NCBI RefSeq assembly: GCF_029625905.1 | Contig: NZ_JARTLM010000002.1 | Coordinates: 124,001-188,000, forward strand | Direction of reading: 5' to 3' | DNA length: 64,000 bases | Source: Hydrogenovibrio sp. 3SP14C1 | Lineage (GTDB): Bacteria; Pseudomonadota; Gammaproteobacteria; Thiomicrospirales; Thiomicrospiraceae | Shown here: positions 51,707 to 62,692 of the stretch, in pieces | Layout: each line of letters starts with the position of its first letter | Numbering within the stretch: the first letter of the stretch is position 1 | Notes under the pieces: model-generated | What the model saw: only the letters and a program-made list of their open reading frames with translations | Told to the model about the DNA's origin: nothing | Databases searched by the model: none | Made by a program: the position numbers and the translations under genes

Positions 51707-53092
51707 ATGAAAGATCAAGTTAAACAAATTCATTTCGTCGGAATTGGTGGCGTGGGTATGGCAGGTATTGCTGAAGTCTGCCTGAGTTTAGGCTTTACTG
51801 TTTCCGGTTCTGATTTAAAAGAAAACCCGACCATTCGTCATTTAATCTCTTTAGGCGCGCTGATTCAGTTCAATCATGATGCTTTGCATGTCAAAAACAG
51901 CGATGTTGTTGTCGTTTCAACCGCGATAGCCAAAGATAACCCAGAGGTCTGTTTTGCCAAAGAAAGTCGAATCCCTGTTATTCCAAGAGCAGCGATGTTG
52001 GCTGAACTCATGCGGATGCGATTTGGAATAGCCATCGCTGGAACACATGGTAAAACCACCACGACGTCTTTGGCGTCCGCTATTTTGACAGAAGGAGGGT
52101 TAGATCCCACTTTTGTGATTGGTGGTAAGTTAAATCAATTTGATTCAAATGCACGCTTAGGCAGTAGTCAATACTTGGTTGCGGAAGCGGATGAATCTGA
52201 TGCTTCTTTTTTACATTTATCTCCTATGATGTCCGTGATCACTAATATTGATGAAGATCACATGGAAACGTATCAGGGCGATTATCTTAATCTCGAACAA
52301 ACGTTTATTGAATTTATTCATCGCCTCCCTTTTTATGGCGTTGCGATTGTCTGTATTGATGATCAAAATATTCAGAATATGTTGCCTAAATTGTCTCGTA
52401 AAATTCGAACTTATGGGTTTTCGGAGTCCGCAGATATTCAAGCGGTCGAGGTTACTCATCAGGGCCTCAGTATGCACTTCAAGGTTAAAGTTAAAGACCT
52501 TCCTGAGTTTGATGTGGTGTTGAACCAGCCTGGAAAACATAATGTTTTAAATGCTCTTGCCGCTATTACGGTAGCGTTGGAATTGGATGTTACTGTTGAG
52601 TCGATTCAAAAAGCCTTGGCTAGTTTCGGAGGTGTTGGGCGTCGCTTTGAAGTATATCCGAATCGTATTATAGGTCATAAAAATGTCACGTTGGTTGATG
52701 ATTATGGTCATCATCCAACTGAGCTGGAAGCGACCTTGTCGACTGCTCGGATGGCTTTTCCCGAAAAAAGATTGGTGTTGGTTTTTCAACCACATCGTTA
52801 TAGTCGCACGCGCGATTTATTTGATGAGTTTGTTCAAGCATTACAACATGCCGATTTATTAGTGTTGTTGGATGTTTACCCTGCTGGAGAAACGCCGATT
52901 GCAGCCTTTGACTCTAAAGCGTTGCTGCAGGCGATGCGTTTGCGTGGACATAAAGAAAACCTTCATGTAGAAGGGCAACAGCAATTGAATGAGTTAATGG
53001 AAACCCTCTTGTTAGAAGAGGATGTTGTTCTGGTCATGGGGGCCGGAGATGTTGGTCAGCTTGCACGTGATTGGAAGCAAGAAGCCCATTGA
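51707..53092 (+). CDS. murC: UDP-MurNAc:L-alanine ligase MurC
   Basis: 461 residues. Adds L-Ala, the first stem residue. It has GIGGVGMAGIAEV (UDP-binding), ATP site AGTHGKTTTTSLAS (about 109-121), TNIDEDHMETY and the C-terminal VFQPHRYSRTRDLFDEF with DDYGHHPTEL. Its normal neighbour murG is 17 kb upstream. No murB follows; ddl starts 29 bp later. Confidence 0.97.
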   Translation: MKDQVKQIHFVGIGGVGMAGIAEVCLSLGFTVSGSDLKENPTIRHLISLGALIQFNHDALHVKNSDVVVVSTAIAKDNPEVCFAKESRIPVIPRAAMLAELMRMRFGIAIAGTHGKTTTTSLASAILTEGGLDPTFVIGGKLNQFDSNARLGSSQYLVAEADESDASFLHLSPMMSVITNIDEDHMETYQGDYLNLEQTFIEFIHRLPFYGVAIVCIDDQNIQNMLPKLSRKIRTYGFSESADIQAVEVTHQGLSMHFKVKVKDLPEFDVVLNQPGKHNVLNALAAITVALELDVTVESIQKALASFGGVGRRFEVYPNRIIGHKNVTLVDDYGHHPTELEATLSTARMAFPEKRLVLVFQPHRYSRTRDLFDEFVQALQHADLLVLLDVYPAGETPIAAFDSKALLQAMRLRGHKENLHVEGQQQLNELMETLLLEEDVVLVMGAGDVGQLARDWKQEAH

Positions 53093-53121
53093 TATAGTAT
53101 TTTGGACGTTAAAGTGAATTT

Positions 53122-54063
53122 ATGAAGCAATCAAGCGATCAAGAAAAAGATCTTATAAAGCGCCTAGGAAAAGTTGCGGTTTTAATGGGGGGCGTTGCCG
53201 CAGAAAGAGAGGTTTCTCTTCGAAGCGGGGCCGAGGTCGTCAGAGCATTGAAAGATGAAGGTGTGGACGCGACTGGCTGTGATGTGACCTCTGTGGCGCA
53301 GCTAATTGAGATTGCGCAACAATATGACCGAGCTTTTATCGCTTTGCACGGACGCTGGGGAGAAGATGGTGGCGTTCAAGCTGTGTTAGATGCATTGAAA
53401 TTACCTTACACCGGAAGTGGTATGACAGCTTCTGCGCTTGCCATGGACAAACTTAGGACTAAGTGGCTGTGGAAAGGTGTTGGATTGCCTACGCCAGCCT
53501 TTAAGGTCGTCTCTCCCTCGCAGCCTTTGGAGATTGAAGGGTTTGATTTAACTTTTCCGGTCATTGTTAAACCAAGTCATGAGGGGTCAAGTATTGGAAT
53601 GCGCAAGGTGGATACGCTTGATGCTTTACAAGAAGCGGTCGATTTTGCGCAGCAATATGATTCAGAAATTTTAATTGAGCAATGGGTTACTGGCAGAGAA
53701 TTTACTTGTGCGGTGCTGGATGGGGAGGCTCTGCCGATGATCCAATTAAAAACCGACCATGATTTCTATGATTTTGATGCGAAATATCAATCGACCAGTA
53801 CGGAATACTTATGTCCTTGTGGCCTTGATACTAACCAAGAAATAGCGATTCAAAAGCAAGTATTACAGGCCTTTGATGCGACTGGTGCGCGTCATTGGGG
53901 TCGAGTAGATTTAATGTTAGACAATCAAGATCAACCTTGGTTGATTGAAATTAATACTGTTCCTGGTATGACTGATCACAGTTTGGTGCCAATGGCGGCG
54001 AAGGCAGTTGATTTAAGTTTTTCAAAACTGGTGTTAAAGTTGATTTCGTTAACACTGCCTTAA
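53122..54063 (+). CDS. ddl: D-alanine-D-alanine ligase
   Basis: 313 residues of the ATP-grasp family, making D-Ala-D-Ala for MurF. Signature blocks GGVAAEREVSLRSGAEV, HGRWGEDGGVQAVLDALKLPYTGSG, KPSHEGSSIGMRKV and INTVPGMTDHSLVPMAA. The ligand loop is complete. Ddl type A versus B is not distinguishable with certainty, but its place in dcw fits DdlB. It is 21 bp before ftsQ. Confidence 0.96.
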   Translation: MKQSSDQEKDLIKRLGKVAVLMGGVAAEREVSLRSGAEVVRALKDEGVDATGCDVTSVAQLIEIAQQYDRAFIALHGRWGEDGGVQAVLDALKLPYTGSGMTASALAMDKLRTKWLWKGVGLPTPAFKVVSPSQPLEIEGFDLTFPVIVKPSHEGSSIGMRKVDTLDALQEAVDFAQQYDSEILIEQWVTGREFTCAVLDGEALPMIQLKTDHDFYDFDAKYQSTSTEYLCPCGLDTNQEIAIQKQVLQAFDATGARHWGRVDLMLDNQDQPWLIEINTVPGMTDHSLVPMAAKAVDLSFSKLVLKLISLTLP

Positions 54064-54084
54064 ACGAACGAGGCTTATTTTACG

Positions 54085-54771
54085 GTGAAAAAGAAAATAT
54101 CTTTAGCGTTGATTTTAAGTTTATTTATCTTGGTTGCGGTTTGGATTTTCTTTTCACCTGCACGAGTGTTGACTGAAGCACAATTGAATGGTGAGTTAGA
54201 AAGAGTTTCCCCTGAAACCGTACAGGCGATTGTTCAGCCTTATATTGGAGAATCGTTTTGGCGTGTTGATTTAGAAAAGCTACATGCTGATTTACTACAT
54301 TTAGAATGGGTTTATAAGGCGACAGTGAAACGACGCTGGCCGAATAAAGTTATTATTACGTTAGAAGAGCAAAAGCCCGTTGCCCGTTGGAGCGAGGATG
54401 GTTTATTAAACCAATCCGGTGACATCTTTTATCCGCATGACATTGCACCATTCAAGGATTGGGTTGCATTAGAGGGGAACCCTTTGCAATCTAGACAGAT
54501 ATTGCACGATTTGGTAACGTTTCAAGATGCGTTTAAACCGCTTGATTGGACGATTGATGCGTTAAAGCAACAACCTGATGGGAGTTGGAATATCCATTTT
54601 ATATCAGGGGTAACGGTGTTGTTAGACAACGAAGATTGGCAAGCCAAGTTAAGTCGGTTTACGCGGGCACTTCCAAAGACCAAGCAAGCATTAAGAAAAT
54701 TCGCACAAGTATTTGATTTACGATATAGTAATGGCTTTGTTATCAAGCAGAAAACAAGGCCAGAAGAGTAG
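54085..54771 (+). CDS. ftsQ: Cell division protein FtsQ
   Basis: 228 residues, bitopic. A short cytoplasmic part, one membrane helix (about 6-24), a POTRA domain (SPETVQAIVQPYIGESFWRVDLEKLHADL) and a FtsQ beta domain with LEWVYKATVKRRWPNKVIITLEEQKPVARW. It joins FtsL and FtsB. Start GTG 54085. The C-terminus is poorly conserved, as usual. The gap to ftsA is 75 bp. Confidence 0.93.
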   Translation: MKKKISLALILSLFILVAVWIFFSPARVLTEAQLNGELERVSPETVQAIVQPYIGESFWRVDLEKLHADLLHLEWVYKATVKRRWPNKVIITLEEQKPVARWSEDGLLNQSGDIFYPHDIAPFKDWVALEGNPLQSRQILHDLVTFQDAFKPLDWTIDALKQQPDGSWNIHFISGVTVLLDNEDWQAKLSRFTRALPKTKQALRKFAQVFDLRYSNGFVIKQKTRPEE

Positions 54772-54846
54772 ACTAGAGGATACTCAGAAGTAAGAAAATG
54801 GTAAATCGCTTGTATTAGCATTATCCAATTTAAAGGTGAAAAACGA

Positions 54847-56100
54847 ATGGCAAGAAAGCAACAAAACCCCAGCGCCAATGTTGTGATCGGTTTAGATATT
54901 GGTACTTCAAAAATTGCGGCAATCATCGGCAAAGTGAAAGAAGATGGTGGTATTGAAGTGGTTGGCATGGGAACTCATCCATCCAAAGGGTTAAAAAAGG
55001 GAGTTGTTGTTAATATTGACTCAACCGTCGAATCGATTCAGCGAGCGATCGATGAAGCGGAAAGAATGTCTGGCATAAAAGCAGAATCGGTTTCAGTCGG
55101 TATTGCGGGAAGTCATATCGGTAGTTTTAACTCAAACGGAATGGTTGCAATCAGTAATCAAGAAGTTCAAGAGGAAGATGTTCAACGAGTCATTGATGCG
55201 GCGCAAACCATTGCGATCCCAGGTGACCAAGAAGTTCTTCATATTCTGCCACAGGAGTTTATGATTGATAACCAAGGCGGCATTCGTGAACCTATTGGGA
55301 TGTCTGGAGTTCGTCTAGAAGCAAAAGTCCATATGGTGACGGAGTCGGTGAGTGCTGCACAGAATATTACCAAATGTGTTGAGCGGTGTTCTCTGAAGGT
55401 AGATAACCTGATTTTAGAACAATTGGCTTCATCAGAAGCGGTGTTGTCTGAAGACGAAAAAGAATTGGGTGTTTGTCTTGTCGACATTGGCGGGGGAACC
55501 ACGGATATCGCGATTTTTCAAAATGGTGCGATTCGACATTCAGCAGTTATTCCGGTTGCTGGAGACCAAGTCACGAATGATATCGCAATGGCGCTGAGAA
55601 CCCCAAAGCAGGCTGCAGAAGACATCAAGAAAAAATATGCTTGTGCTTTACCGCAACTGATTTCCCAAGATGAAGAAATTGAAGTGCCTAGTGTAGGAGA
55701 TCGTCCAGCGAGATGCTTGTCGCGCCACACCTTGGTGGAAGTGATAGAGCCGCGCTATGAAGAGCTTTTTCAGTTAATTCAAGCAGAACTGCGTCGTACA
55801 GACTTTGAAAATAAAATTGCTGCCGGTATCGTGTTGACAGGGGGGAGTTCTTTGGTGGAAGGTGCTGTAGAACTTGCTGAAGAGGTGTTTCATATGCCTG
55901 TTCGTTTGGGCATGCCTCATGATGTCTCAGGGCTTAAAGAAGAGGTGTGTAATCCTTCCTTTGCGACGACGGTCGGTTTGTTAATGTATGCAAAAGAACA
56001 TCAGGGAACGCGTTTTTCCATAGAAAAATCAAGTGAATTATCCTTAGATAAAGAATCTATTCTTGAAAAAATGAAAAGCTGGTTTAGTAAGAATTTTTAG
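54847..56100 (+). CDS. ftsA: Cell division protein FtsA
   Basis: 417 residues of the actin-like family that tethers FtsZ to the membrane. It begins VIGLDIGTSKIAAIIG, has the 1C-domain and the ASKHA nucleotide motifs CLVDIGGGTTDIAIF and IVLTGGSSLVEG, and ends in the amphipathic membrane-targeting helix (SILEKMKSWFSKNF). ftsZ normally starts right after; here lpxC follows after 71 bp. Confidence 0.97.
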   Translation: MARKQQNPSANVVIGLDIGTSKIAAIIGKVKEDGGIEVVGMGTHPSKGLKKGVVVNIDSTVESIQRAIDEAERMSGIKAESVSVGIAGSHIGSFNSNGMVAISNQEVQEEDVQRVIDAAQTIAIPGDQEVLHILPQEFMIDNQGGIREPIGMSGVRLEAKVHMVTESVSAAQNITKCVERCSLKVDNLILEQLASSEAVLSEDEKELGVCLVDIGGGTTDIAIFQNGAIRHSAVIPVAGDQVTNDIAMALRTPKQAAEDIKKKYACALPQLISQDEEIEVPSVGDRPARCLSRHTLVEVIEPRYEELFQLIQAELRRTDFENKIAAGIVLTGGSSLVEGAVELAEEVFHMPVRLGMPHDVSGLKEEVCNPSFATTVGLLMYAKEHQGTRFSIEKSSELSLDKESILEKMKSWFSKNF

Positions 56101-56171
56101 AATGAGCAGTTTGTTATCTGTGTTAAAATTCACCGATTATAGTTTGCTTAAATAAAGTAGAAGACAATCGC

Positions 56172-57092
56172 GTGAAACAAAGAACTCTTGCCAATCCGAT
56201 CAAAGCTAAAGGTGTTGGGCTTCATACCGGTCATAAATCAATTATGACGTTGAGTCCAGCTCCGGTGAATACGGGAATCGTGTTCCGTCGAATTGATCAT
56301 ACCCCTATTATTGAATTTCCAGTCTCCCCTGAGTTGGTCAAAGAAACGACTCTTTGTACAACAATTGTGCAAATGCATGATGGGCAAAAAGTCAAAATCG
56401 CCACCATTGAGCATCTGATGTCAGCATTGGCTGGCGTCGGCATTGATAATTTGTATATTGATATTACGGCTGATGAAGTTCCGATTATGGATGGAAGTGC
56501 TTCGCATTTTATCTTTTTACTGCAATCGGCTGGTATTCAATTACAAGAAGCGCCGAAAAAATTTATACGCATCAAAAAACAAGTCAAGGTTCAGAACGAT
56601 AAAGGTGGTGTGGCAGAGTTTAATCCCTATGAAGGCTTTCGGCTGAATTTTTCAATCGAGTTTGATCATCCTGCTTTTGATCAAACCGCTGAAAAAATGA
56701 CGCTTAGCTTTTCTTCAACGTCTTACTTTAAGGAAGTGAGTCGTGCCCGAACGTTTGGTTTTATGAAAGACATGGAAAAGCTTAGAGCTCAAAACCTTGG
56801 TTTGGGGGCCGGATTACATAACGCGATTGGGTTGGATGAGAATGGGGTTGTGAATCAGGAAGGCCTGAGAGATAAAGATGAGTTTGTGCGTCATAAGATT
56901 CTGGATGCCGTAGGAGATTTATATATGGCGGGTCATCCTATTATCGGTGAATTCACAGCGCATAAGTCTGGTCATGCTTTAAATAACCAACTATTGAGAG
57001 CTTTAATTGCAGATCCAGCTGCGTATGAATTGGTTACTTATGATGATGAAGAGCCACCTGTTCAGTATGGAAGCAGTAAAATTCTTGTCTAA
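56172..57092 (+). CDS. lpxC: UDP-3-O-acyl-N-acetylglucosamine deacetylase LpxC
   Basis: 306 residues. Zinc deacetylase, committed step of lipid A synthesis. Zinc ligands are the His in [16 protein letters not shown], the His and Asp in [16 protein letters not shown], and the catalytic His in [15 protein letters not shown]. Length as in E. coli (305). Start GTG 56172. It follows ftsA directly, replacing the usual ftsA-ftsZ-lpxC order. Confidence 0.97.
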   Translation: MKQRTLANPIKAKGVGLHTGHKSIMTLSPAPVNTGIVFRRIDHTPIIEFPVSPELVKETTLCTTIVQMHDGQKVKIATIEHLMSALAGVGIDNLYIDITADEVPIMDGSASHFIFLLQSAGIQLQEAPKKFIRIKKQVKVQNDKGGVAEFNPYEGFRLNFSIEFDHPAFDQTAEKMTLSFSSTSYFKEVSRARTFGFMKDMEKLRAQNLGLGAGLHNAIGLDENGVVNQEGLRDKDEFVRHKILDAVGDLYMAGHPIIGEFTAHKSGHALNNQLLRALIADPAAYELVTYDDEEPPVQYGSSKILV

Positions 57093-57117
57093 CACGCACT
57101 TTAGAGGGTGCGTTTTA
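57092..57117 (+). terminator. Probable terminator of lpxC
   Basis: Stem ACGCAC/GTGCGT (57094-57099 with 57108-57113), 8-base loop, four T's. The stop codon of lpxC is its first base. A weaker hairpin follows near 57130-57155. Confidence 0.6.
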
Positions 57118-57246
57118 TAAAGCCTAAAGAGTCATCATTCTTTTTTAAAGGAGTGATCCGTTCGTTGTCTATTTATTGAACCTTCTATATTACATCGCTG
57201 ATTCAAATTCTCCGTGATTCTCCTTACTTTTTCATCCTCTTAAATG

Positions 57247-57255
57247 TGTTAGAAT
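57247..57255 (+). promoter_or_regulatory. Possible extended -10 promoter for secA
   Basis: TGTTAGAAT (57247-57255) has the TGN extension plus TAGAAT; the -35 is weak (TTTTCA around 57229). The 330-bp gap before secA otherwise holds only AT-rich sequence; no secM-like gene was seen. Confidence 0.35.
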
Positions 57256-57422
57256 AATCAGCATTTACTAAAATAGCAGTAGTGCTTTACAAGTGATCGA
57301 TAACTCGTAAAATGATGTTTTATTATATCGGTTCGGCATTGTTCAGCCTTTTCTATCAATCCCTGTGTAACCCTGTGAAATAAGGTTTATGCAACTAAAC
57401 TCTTTATTGGATTCAAGCGCTA

Positions 57423-60146
57423 ATGGCACTTAATATTTTCAAAAAATTATTTGGTAGTCGTAATGAACGACTGCTTAAACAATACCGCAAAAAAGTTCAA
57501 CAGATTAATGATTTTGAAGAAGCTTTTTCTAAGCTCTCAGATGATGAACTTAAAGCGAAGACCGATTATTTTAAAAGCCAGCTTGCCGAAGGCATGTCGT
57601 TAGATCAGATTCTACCTGAAGCATTTGCCGTTGTGAGAGAGGCTGGTAAAAGAGTCATGGGAATGCGCCATTATGACACTCAGTTAATTGGGGGAATGGT
57701 TCTGCATGATGGTAATATTTCTGAAATGCGTACAGGGGAAGGGAAAACACTTGTTGCTACCCTTGCTGCTTATTTAAATGCTTTATCTGGTGACGGCGTT
57801 CACGTCATTACCGTTAATGATTATTTAGCCTCTCGTGATGCTGACTGGATGGGGCAAATATATGGTTTTCTTGGACTCACAACAGGGGTTGTTTTGTCAG
57901 GCCAAACCAGTGCAGAAAAGCAAGAAGCCTATAATGCAGATATTACCTACGGAACCAATAATGAATTTGGGTTTGACTACTTGCGTGACAACATGGCAAT
58001 CTTCGCGGAAGAGCGTGTTATGCGTGGGCAAAACTTCGCAATTGTCGATGAAGTCGATTCCATTTTAATCGATGAGGCGAGAACACCTCTTATAATTTCT
58101 GGGCCAGCTGAAGATAAGTCGGATTTGTATCAAAAAATGAATCCTTTAGTCACTGGATTGGAAAGAGGGGAAGAAGACCTTGAAACTAAAACATCAAGCG
58201 GTGACTACACCATTGATGAAAAGTCGAAACAAATTCACTTAACCGATGAAGGTCACTCAAAAGTTGAAGCAATGTTGGTAGAAGTGGGGTTACTCGAGGA
58301 AGGTGATTCTCTCTATGATGCCGAGCATATCAGTTTAATGAAATATGTGAATGCCTCTTTAAGAGCGCATTTGCTGTTTGAAAAGAATACAGATTACATC
58401 GTTCAAGATAACGAAGTGGTTATCATCGATGAATTTACAGGGCGTAAAATGTCTGGCCGCCGTTGGGGCGATGGATTACATCAAGCGGTTGAAGCAAAAG
58501 AAGGTGTCCCAATTCAGGCTGAAAGCCAAACCTATGCTTCGATTACATTCCAGAATTACTTTAGACAATACGCTAAATTGTCAGGGATGACGGGGACTGC
58601 AGATACGGAAGCGGGTGAGTTCCTTTCAACCTATCAGTTGGAAGTCGTCGTGGTTCCGACTAATAAAGAGCCCCAGAGAAAAGACTTGCCAGACTTAGTG
58701 TTTTTAGATATCGAAGGCAAATTGGCAGCTATTGTTCGAGAAGTGAAAGAGGTGGTCAAGACAGGGCAGCCAATTCTAGTGGGGACGGCTTCCATTGAAA
58801 TGTCTGAAGTATTGGCTTCTTTATTTGAAAAAGAAAAGATTCCGCATAGTGTCTTGAATGCGAAGCAACATGAAAAAGAAGCTACCATTATTGCACAAGC
58901 AGGTCGTCCAGGAGCGGTGACGATTGCAACGAACATGGCGGGGCGAGGAACCGATATCGTGTTAGGGGGTAACCTAGACATGGAAATCGAGTCTTTGGAT
59001 AATCCAACGCAAGAGCAAATCGCAGAAGTTAAGGCGGCATGGCAAGTTAGACATGACGAAGTGCTGAAAAATGGTGGCTTGATGGTGATCGGTTCTGAAA
59101 GGCACGAATCACGTCGCATTGATAACCAATTACGTGGTCGTTCTGGGCGTCAAGGTGATCCAGGGGTAACGCGCTTTTATCTGTCTTTAGATGATGAATT
59201 GATGCGTCGATTCGCTTCTGAAAAAGTGAAGGGTATGATGCGTCGCCTAGGGATGAAATCAGACGAAGCCATTGAGCACAATATGGTAACGAAATCGATT
59301 GAGCGCGCACAGAAACAAGTCGAAAGAATGCATCAGGATGAGCGTGCTAACTTATTGAAATTTGACAATATTTCAAATGAACAGCGTAAGGTGGTTTATG
59401 CTCAACGTAATGAGCTGATGGAAGAAGAAAATGTGTCTGACATTATTGATTCTTTACGTGAAAACGTCATTGAAACGCTGATGGCAAGCTTTATTCAGCC
59501 AGGCAGTATTGAAGAACAATGGGATATCCCTGGACTGGAAAAACAACTGCAAGAAGACTTAGGGTTAACTTTTCCAATTTCTGATTGGTTGAAAGAAGAT
59601 AAAGGATTATTCGAAGAAAAATTGCGTGAAAAAATCATTGCGGAAGCCAAAGCTCTTTACCAAAGTAAAATGGCCGTGATTGATGAAAAAACACGCCATC
59701 ATTTTGAAAAAGAAGTCTTATTGAGAACGATAGATAAACAATGGCGTGAACATTTAAATGAAATGGATTATTTACGTCGCTGGATTCATTTGAAAGGCTT
59801 TGCCCAAAAAGATCCTTTCCAAGAATACCGTGCATCGTCAGCCGAAATGTTTGAAGCCTTTTTGGATGAGGTTATGTTTGAAACCGTTCAAACACTTTCA
59901 ATGGTTCAAATTCAAGGCTCAGATGATGTAGATGCTTATGAACAACAGCAAATTGACGAGCGTCCTCAAGAGTTGGAAGCTAATCATCCTGAAGCACAAG
60001 GTATTGCAAGTACGATGACAGATGTTTCAGAAGAAGATCAGTCCGATTCAACTTATCGTCGTGAAGCACCGAAAGTAGGACGAAATGATCCTTGCCCTTG
60101 TGGTTCAGGTAAAAAATATAAACAATGTTGTGGTAAATTAAATTAA
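57423..60146 (+). CDS. secA: Protein translocase ATPase SecA
   Basis: Motor of the Sec pathway. 907 residues with the nucleotide-binding motifs [59 protein letters not shown] and [10 protein letters not shown], the preprotein crosslinking and helical scaffold domains, and a C-terminal zinc finger ([14 protein letters not shown]) that binds SecB and lipid. Length matches E. coli (901). Start ATG 57423. Confidence 0.98.
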   Translation: MALNIFKKLFGSRNERLLKQYRKKVQQINDFEEAFSKLSDDELKAKTDYFKSQLAEGMSLDQILPEAFAVVREAGKRVMGMRHYDTQLIGGMVLHDGNISEMRTGEGKTLVATLAAYLNALSGDGVHVITVNDYLASRDADWMGQIYGFLGLTTGVVLSGQTSAEKQEAYNADITYGTNNEFGFDYLRDNMAIFAEERVMRGQNFAIVDEVDSILIDEARTPLIISGPAEDKSDLYQKMNPLVTGLERGEEDLETKTSSGDYTIDEKSKQIHLTDEGHSKVEAMLVEVGLLEEGDSLYDAEHISLMKYVNASLRAHLLFEKNTDYIVQDNEVVIIDEFTGRKMSGRRWGDGLHQAVEAKEGVPIQAESQTYASITFQNYFRQYAKLSGMTGTADTEAGEFLSTYQLEVVVVPTNKEPQRKDLPDLVFLDIEGKLAAIVREVKEVVKTGQPILVGTASIEMSEVLASLFEKEKIPHSVLNAKQHEKEATIIAQAGRPGAVTIATNMAGRGTDIVLGGNLDMEIESLDNPTQEQIAEVKAAWQVRHDEVLKNGGLMVIGSERHESRRIDNQLRGRSGRQGDPGVTRFYLSLDDELMRRFASEKVKGMMRRLGMKSDEAIEHNMVTKSIERAQKQVERMHQDERANLLKFDNISNEQRKVVYAQRNELMEEENVSDIIDSLRENVIETLMASFIQPGSIEEQWDIPGLEKQLQEDLGLTFPISDWLKEDKGLFEEKLREKIIAEAKALYQSKMAVIDEKTRHHFEKEVLLRTIDKQWREHLNEMDYLRRWIHLKGFAQKDPFQEYRASSAEMFEAFLDEVMFETVQTLSMVQIQGSDDVDAYEQQQIDERPQELEANHPEAQGIASTMTDVSEEDQSDSTYRREAPKVGRNDPCPCGSGKKYKQCCGKLN

Positions 60147-60166
60147 AATTTAAACAAGCGTTATCG

Positions 60167-60240
60167 AAGTCCACCCTGGTGCATATGAAGTGAATCATAT
60201 GCAAATGAGTTTTTAATTCATGACCAGTGTGGACTTTTTT
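60167..60240 (+). terminator. Three-way-junction hairpin with U tract between secA and argJ
   Basis: An outer 13-bp stem with one mismatch (60167-60180 with 60223-60236) encloses two hairpins: an 8-bp stem GCATATGA/TCATATGC (60181-60202) and a 7-bp stem (60205-60221). A run of six T's follows (60235-60240) and then the argJ Shine-Dalgarno GGAGA (60246-60250). It probably terminates secA transcription, or acts as a leader element of argJ. Confidence 0.75.
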
Positions 60241-60255
60241 ATTTTGGAGAATTGT

Positions 60256-61464
60256 ATGGCGCAAGTATCGAGTATTCATCCTGTTTCTGGCGTTTATTTA
60301 GGAACGACACAAGCGAAAATCAAAAAATCAGGTCTGGAAGACTTCCTTGTTATGTCTTTTGTAGAAGGTAGTCGTACAGCTGCAACATTTACCACCAACG
60401 CATTTTGTGCCGCGCCGGTTACTTTGGCAAAACAGAATTTAAAAGCTATACCGACTCGTGCTTTGGTGATTAATAGTGGCAATGCCAATGCAGGAACTGG
60501 GCAACAAGGCATGTTGGATGCACAACAAACTTGTCGTTGGGTTGCACAAGAACTCGGTATTTCTGAGCAAGCTGTTTTACCGTTTTCCACTGGGGTGATT
60601 GGGCAGAACTTACCGATGCCAAAAATTGAATCCGCTGTGCCTGCAGCGATTGCAAATCAATCTATTGATGGCTGGGAAATGGCCGCCAAAAGTATTATGA
60701 CGACGGACACACATGAAAAAATAGTCAGTCGTCAATTTGATATTGATGGACATACGATTACCTTGACGGGCTTTTCTAAAGGCTCCGGTATGATTCACCC
60801 AAATATGGCGACCATGCTTGGGTTTGCGGCAACAGATGCCAAAATCTCCCAGGCCTGCCTGGATAAAGCCTTGCGTGACTCGGTTTCAGTCTCTTTTAAC
60901 CGCATCACGGTTGATGGCGATACCTCAACGAATGACGCTTGCACCTTGACGGCTACTCAGCAGGCTGATATGCCTGAAATCACGGAGCCTGATTCATCTA
61001 CTTATAAGGCATTTGTAAGCGTTTTGAATGAAGTCATGACTGAGCTGGCTCAAATGATTATTAGAGATGGTGAGGGTGCCACCAAGTTTGTAACGGTTAA
61101 AGTGGAAGCGGGAAATTCTATTGAGGAGTGTTTGAAAGTTGCTCATGCCGTCGCACTCTCACCATTGGTTAAAACCGCTTTATTTGCATCTGATCCTAAC
61201 TGGGGTAGAATTCTGGCCGCGGTCGGGCGCGCCGGCTTGGTAGATTTGGATATTAATGCGTTGCAGATTTATCTGGGCGATGTTTTGTTGGTAGAAAACG
61301 GCGGACGTGCAGATTCTTATACCGAAGAAGCGGGTCAAGCAGTTATGAACGAAACGGATATTGAAATTCGAATTATATTGAATCGTGGAAGCGTTTCAGA
61401 AACGGTCTGGACGACAGATTTTTCATACGATTATGTCAAAATCAATGCAGAATATCGCACTTAG
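60256..61464 (+). CDS. argJ: Arginine biosynthesis bifunctional protein ArgJ
   Basis: 402 residues, ornithine acetyltransferase and N-acetylglutamate synthase. The precursor self-cleaves at Thr186 in KGSGMIHPNMATML, giving two chains. Other blocks are LVINSGNANAGTG, ITVDGDTSTNDA and SDPNWGRILAAVGR. The frame extends up to 60220 but ATG 60256 is chosen because GGAGA is 5 bases before it and it yields the conserved start MAQVSSIHPVSGVYLG. A near-palindrome copy lies at 60849. Terminator at 61501-61529. Confidence 0.96.
   Translation: MAQVSSIHPVSGVYLGTTQAKIKKSGLEDFLVMSFVEGSRTAATFTTNAFCAAPVTLAKQNLKAIPTRALVINSGNANAGTGQQGMLDAQQTCRWVAQELGISEQAVLPFSTGVIGQNLPMPKIESAVPAAIANQSIDGWEMAAKSIMTTDTHEKIVSRQFDIDGHTITLTGFSKGSGMIHPNMATMLGFAATDAKISQACLDKALRDSVSVSFNRITVDGDTSTNDACTLTATQQADMPEITEPDSSTYKAFVSVLNEVMTELAQMIIRDGEGATKFVTVKVEAGNSIEECLKVAHAVALSPLVKTALFASDPNWGRILAAVGRAGLVDLDINALQIYLGDVLLVENGGRADSYTEEAGQAVMNETDIEIRIILNRGSVSETVWTTDFSYDYVKINAEYRT
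60849..60858. repeat. Palindrome copy 15 (one mismatch, CCAGGCCTGC) inside argJ
   Basis: Nine of ten core bases; CCTGG follows again three bases later. Confidence 0.55.
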
Positions 61465-61500
61465 TCGATAGCCTGTTCACAGGTTGATTTAGTCAGACAT

Positions 61501-61529
61501 AAAAAACGCCACAGAGTTGGCGTTTTTTT
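61501..61529. terminator. Bidirectional terminator between argJ and hisC
   Basis: Stem CGCCA/TGGCG with A run left and T run right, between convergent genes. Confidence 0.9.
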
Positions 61530-61540
61530 ATGGAATTTAT

Positions 61541-62611
61541 TTATGAATGGTTGGTTTTCAGGATGTCCGACAACGCCTGGCAGAGTTGAGTATTTTCTGC
61601 CTCTGTGCCAATCGTAATGCGTAAAAATTGATCAATGCGAGGTTTGTTAAAATAGCGCACAATTATCGCCTGCTCTCTCAGTTGCTGAGCAATGTCTTCT
61701 GCATGCATTTGTGTATGCCGAGCAAACACGAAGTTTGCGGCTGAAGGAATGACTTCAAAGTTATTCTCTTTTAAAAACCGTGTCAGCTTATCTCGAGTTG
61801 ACATGATCTTTTCACAACTCTGCTGAAAGTAAGCTTCATCCTCAATCGCTGCAATTGCACCAACGGTGGCCAAACGATCAAGAGGATAAGAGTTAAAACT
61901 ATTTTTAACACGTTCCAACCCTTCAATAAGCGCCGGATTTCCCAAAGCAAACCCGACTCTTAACCCTGCCAAAGCGCGAGATTTTGAAAATGTTTGAACA
62001 ACCAATAGGTTTGGATAGCGGTGAACCAGTTTAGCGGCCGATTCGCCACCAAAATCAATATAAGCTTCATCCACAACGACGACCGAAGTGGTGTTGTGCT
62101 GTAAGATTTGTTCTATGGCTTGAAGTGGCAACAATCTGCCTGTCGGGGCATTCGGATTGGGAAAAATGATACCACCATTTTCAACTTGATAATCTGACTG
62201 ATCGATTTCGAAATCGTCCGTTAGGGGAATGGTTTGGTGTTCAATGTCGTATAAGCCACAATAAACAGGATAAAAACTGTAACTGATATCTGGAAACAGA
62301 ATAGGTTTATCTTGTTTTAGCAGCGCCATAAAGGTATGGGCTAAAACTTCATCCGACCCATTTCCCACAAAAACTTGGTTAGTTTTCACGCCATAATAAG
62401 TCGCTAAGCTTTGTTTCAGCTCTTCAGAGCTTGGGTCTGGATAGAGTCTCAATTTATCATTTAACTGGGTTGATAACGCTTTTAATACCAATGGTGAAGG
62501 AGGGTAAGGGCTTTCATTGGTATTTAGTTTAATCAAGTTGTCGACTTTAGGTTGTTCACCCGGAACATAAGGGGTAAGGTTGTGAACAAGTTGACTCCAG
62601 AACTGACTCAT
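61541..62611 (-). CDS. hisC: Histidinol-phosphate aminotransferase HisC
   Basis: 356 residues of the PLP aminotransferase fold I. Motifs [34 protein letters not shown] and the PLP-binding Lys in [18 protein letters not shown]. The frame is open to TTG 62623; ATG 62611 is chosen because GGA lies 8 bases before it. It is a stand-alone histidine gene, convergent with argJ. HisC rather than another aminotransferase is supported by the LRVGF and SANFVFAR blocks. Confidence 0.92.
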   Translation of the reverse strand: MSQFWSQLVHNLTPYVPGEQPKVDNLIKLNTNESPYPPSPLVLKALSTQLNDKLRLYPDPSSEELKQSLATYYGVKTNQVFVGNGSDEVLAHTFMALLKQDKPILFPDISYSFYPVYCGLYDIEHQTIPLTDDFEIDQSDYQVENGGIIFPNPNAPTGRLLPLQAIEQILQHNTTSVVVVDEAYIDFGGESAAKLVHRYPNLLVVQTFSKSRALAGLRVGFALGNPALIEGLERVKNSFNSYPLDRLATVGAIAAIEDEAYFQQSCEKIMSTRDKLTRFLKENNFEVIPSAANFVFARHTQMHAEDIAQQLREQAIIVRYFNKPRIDQFLRITIGTEAENTQLCQALSDILKTNHS

Positions 62612-62692
62612 AATTTTTTCCAAATTCGGTTTACAATGCGCTTATTTTAACGTTAAACGAAAAAAATTGGCTTAATTTAAACTGAAAAACTG

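Noticed and set aside
56101-56171. Hidden or shortened ftsZ between ftsA and lpxC
   Set aside because: Only 71 bp lie here, with no frame resembling FtsZ. The intact ftsZ is at 23472-24662.
57093-57422. A secM-like or other gene before secA
   Set aside because: No open frame with a signal sequence and arrest motif was found; the gap is AT-rich non-coding sequence.
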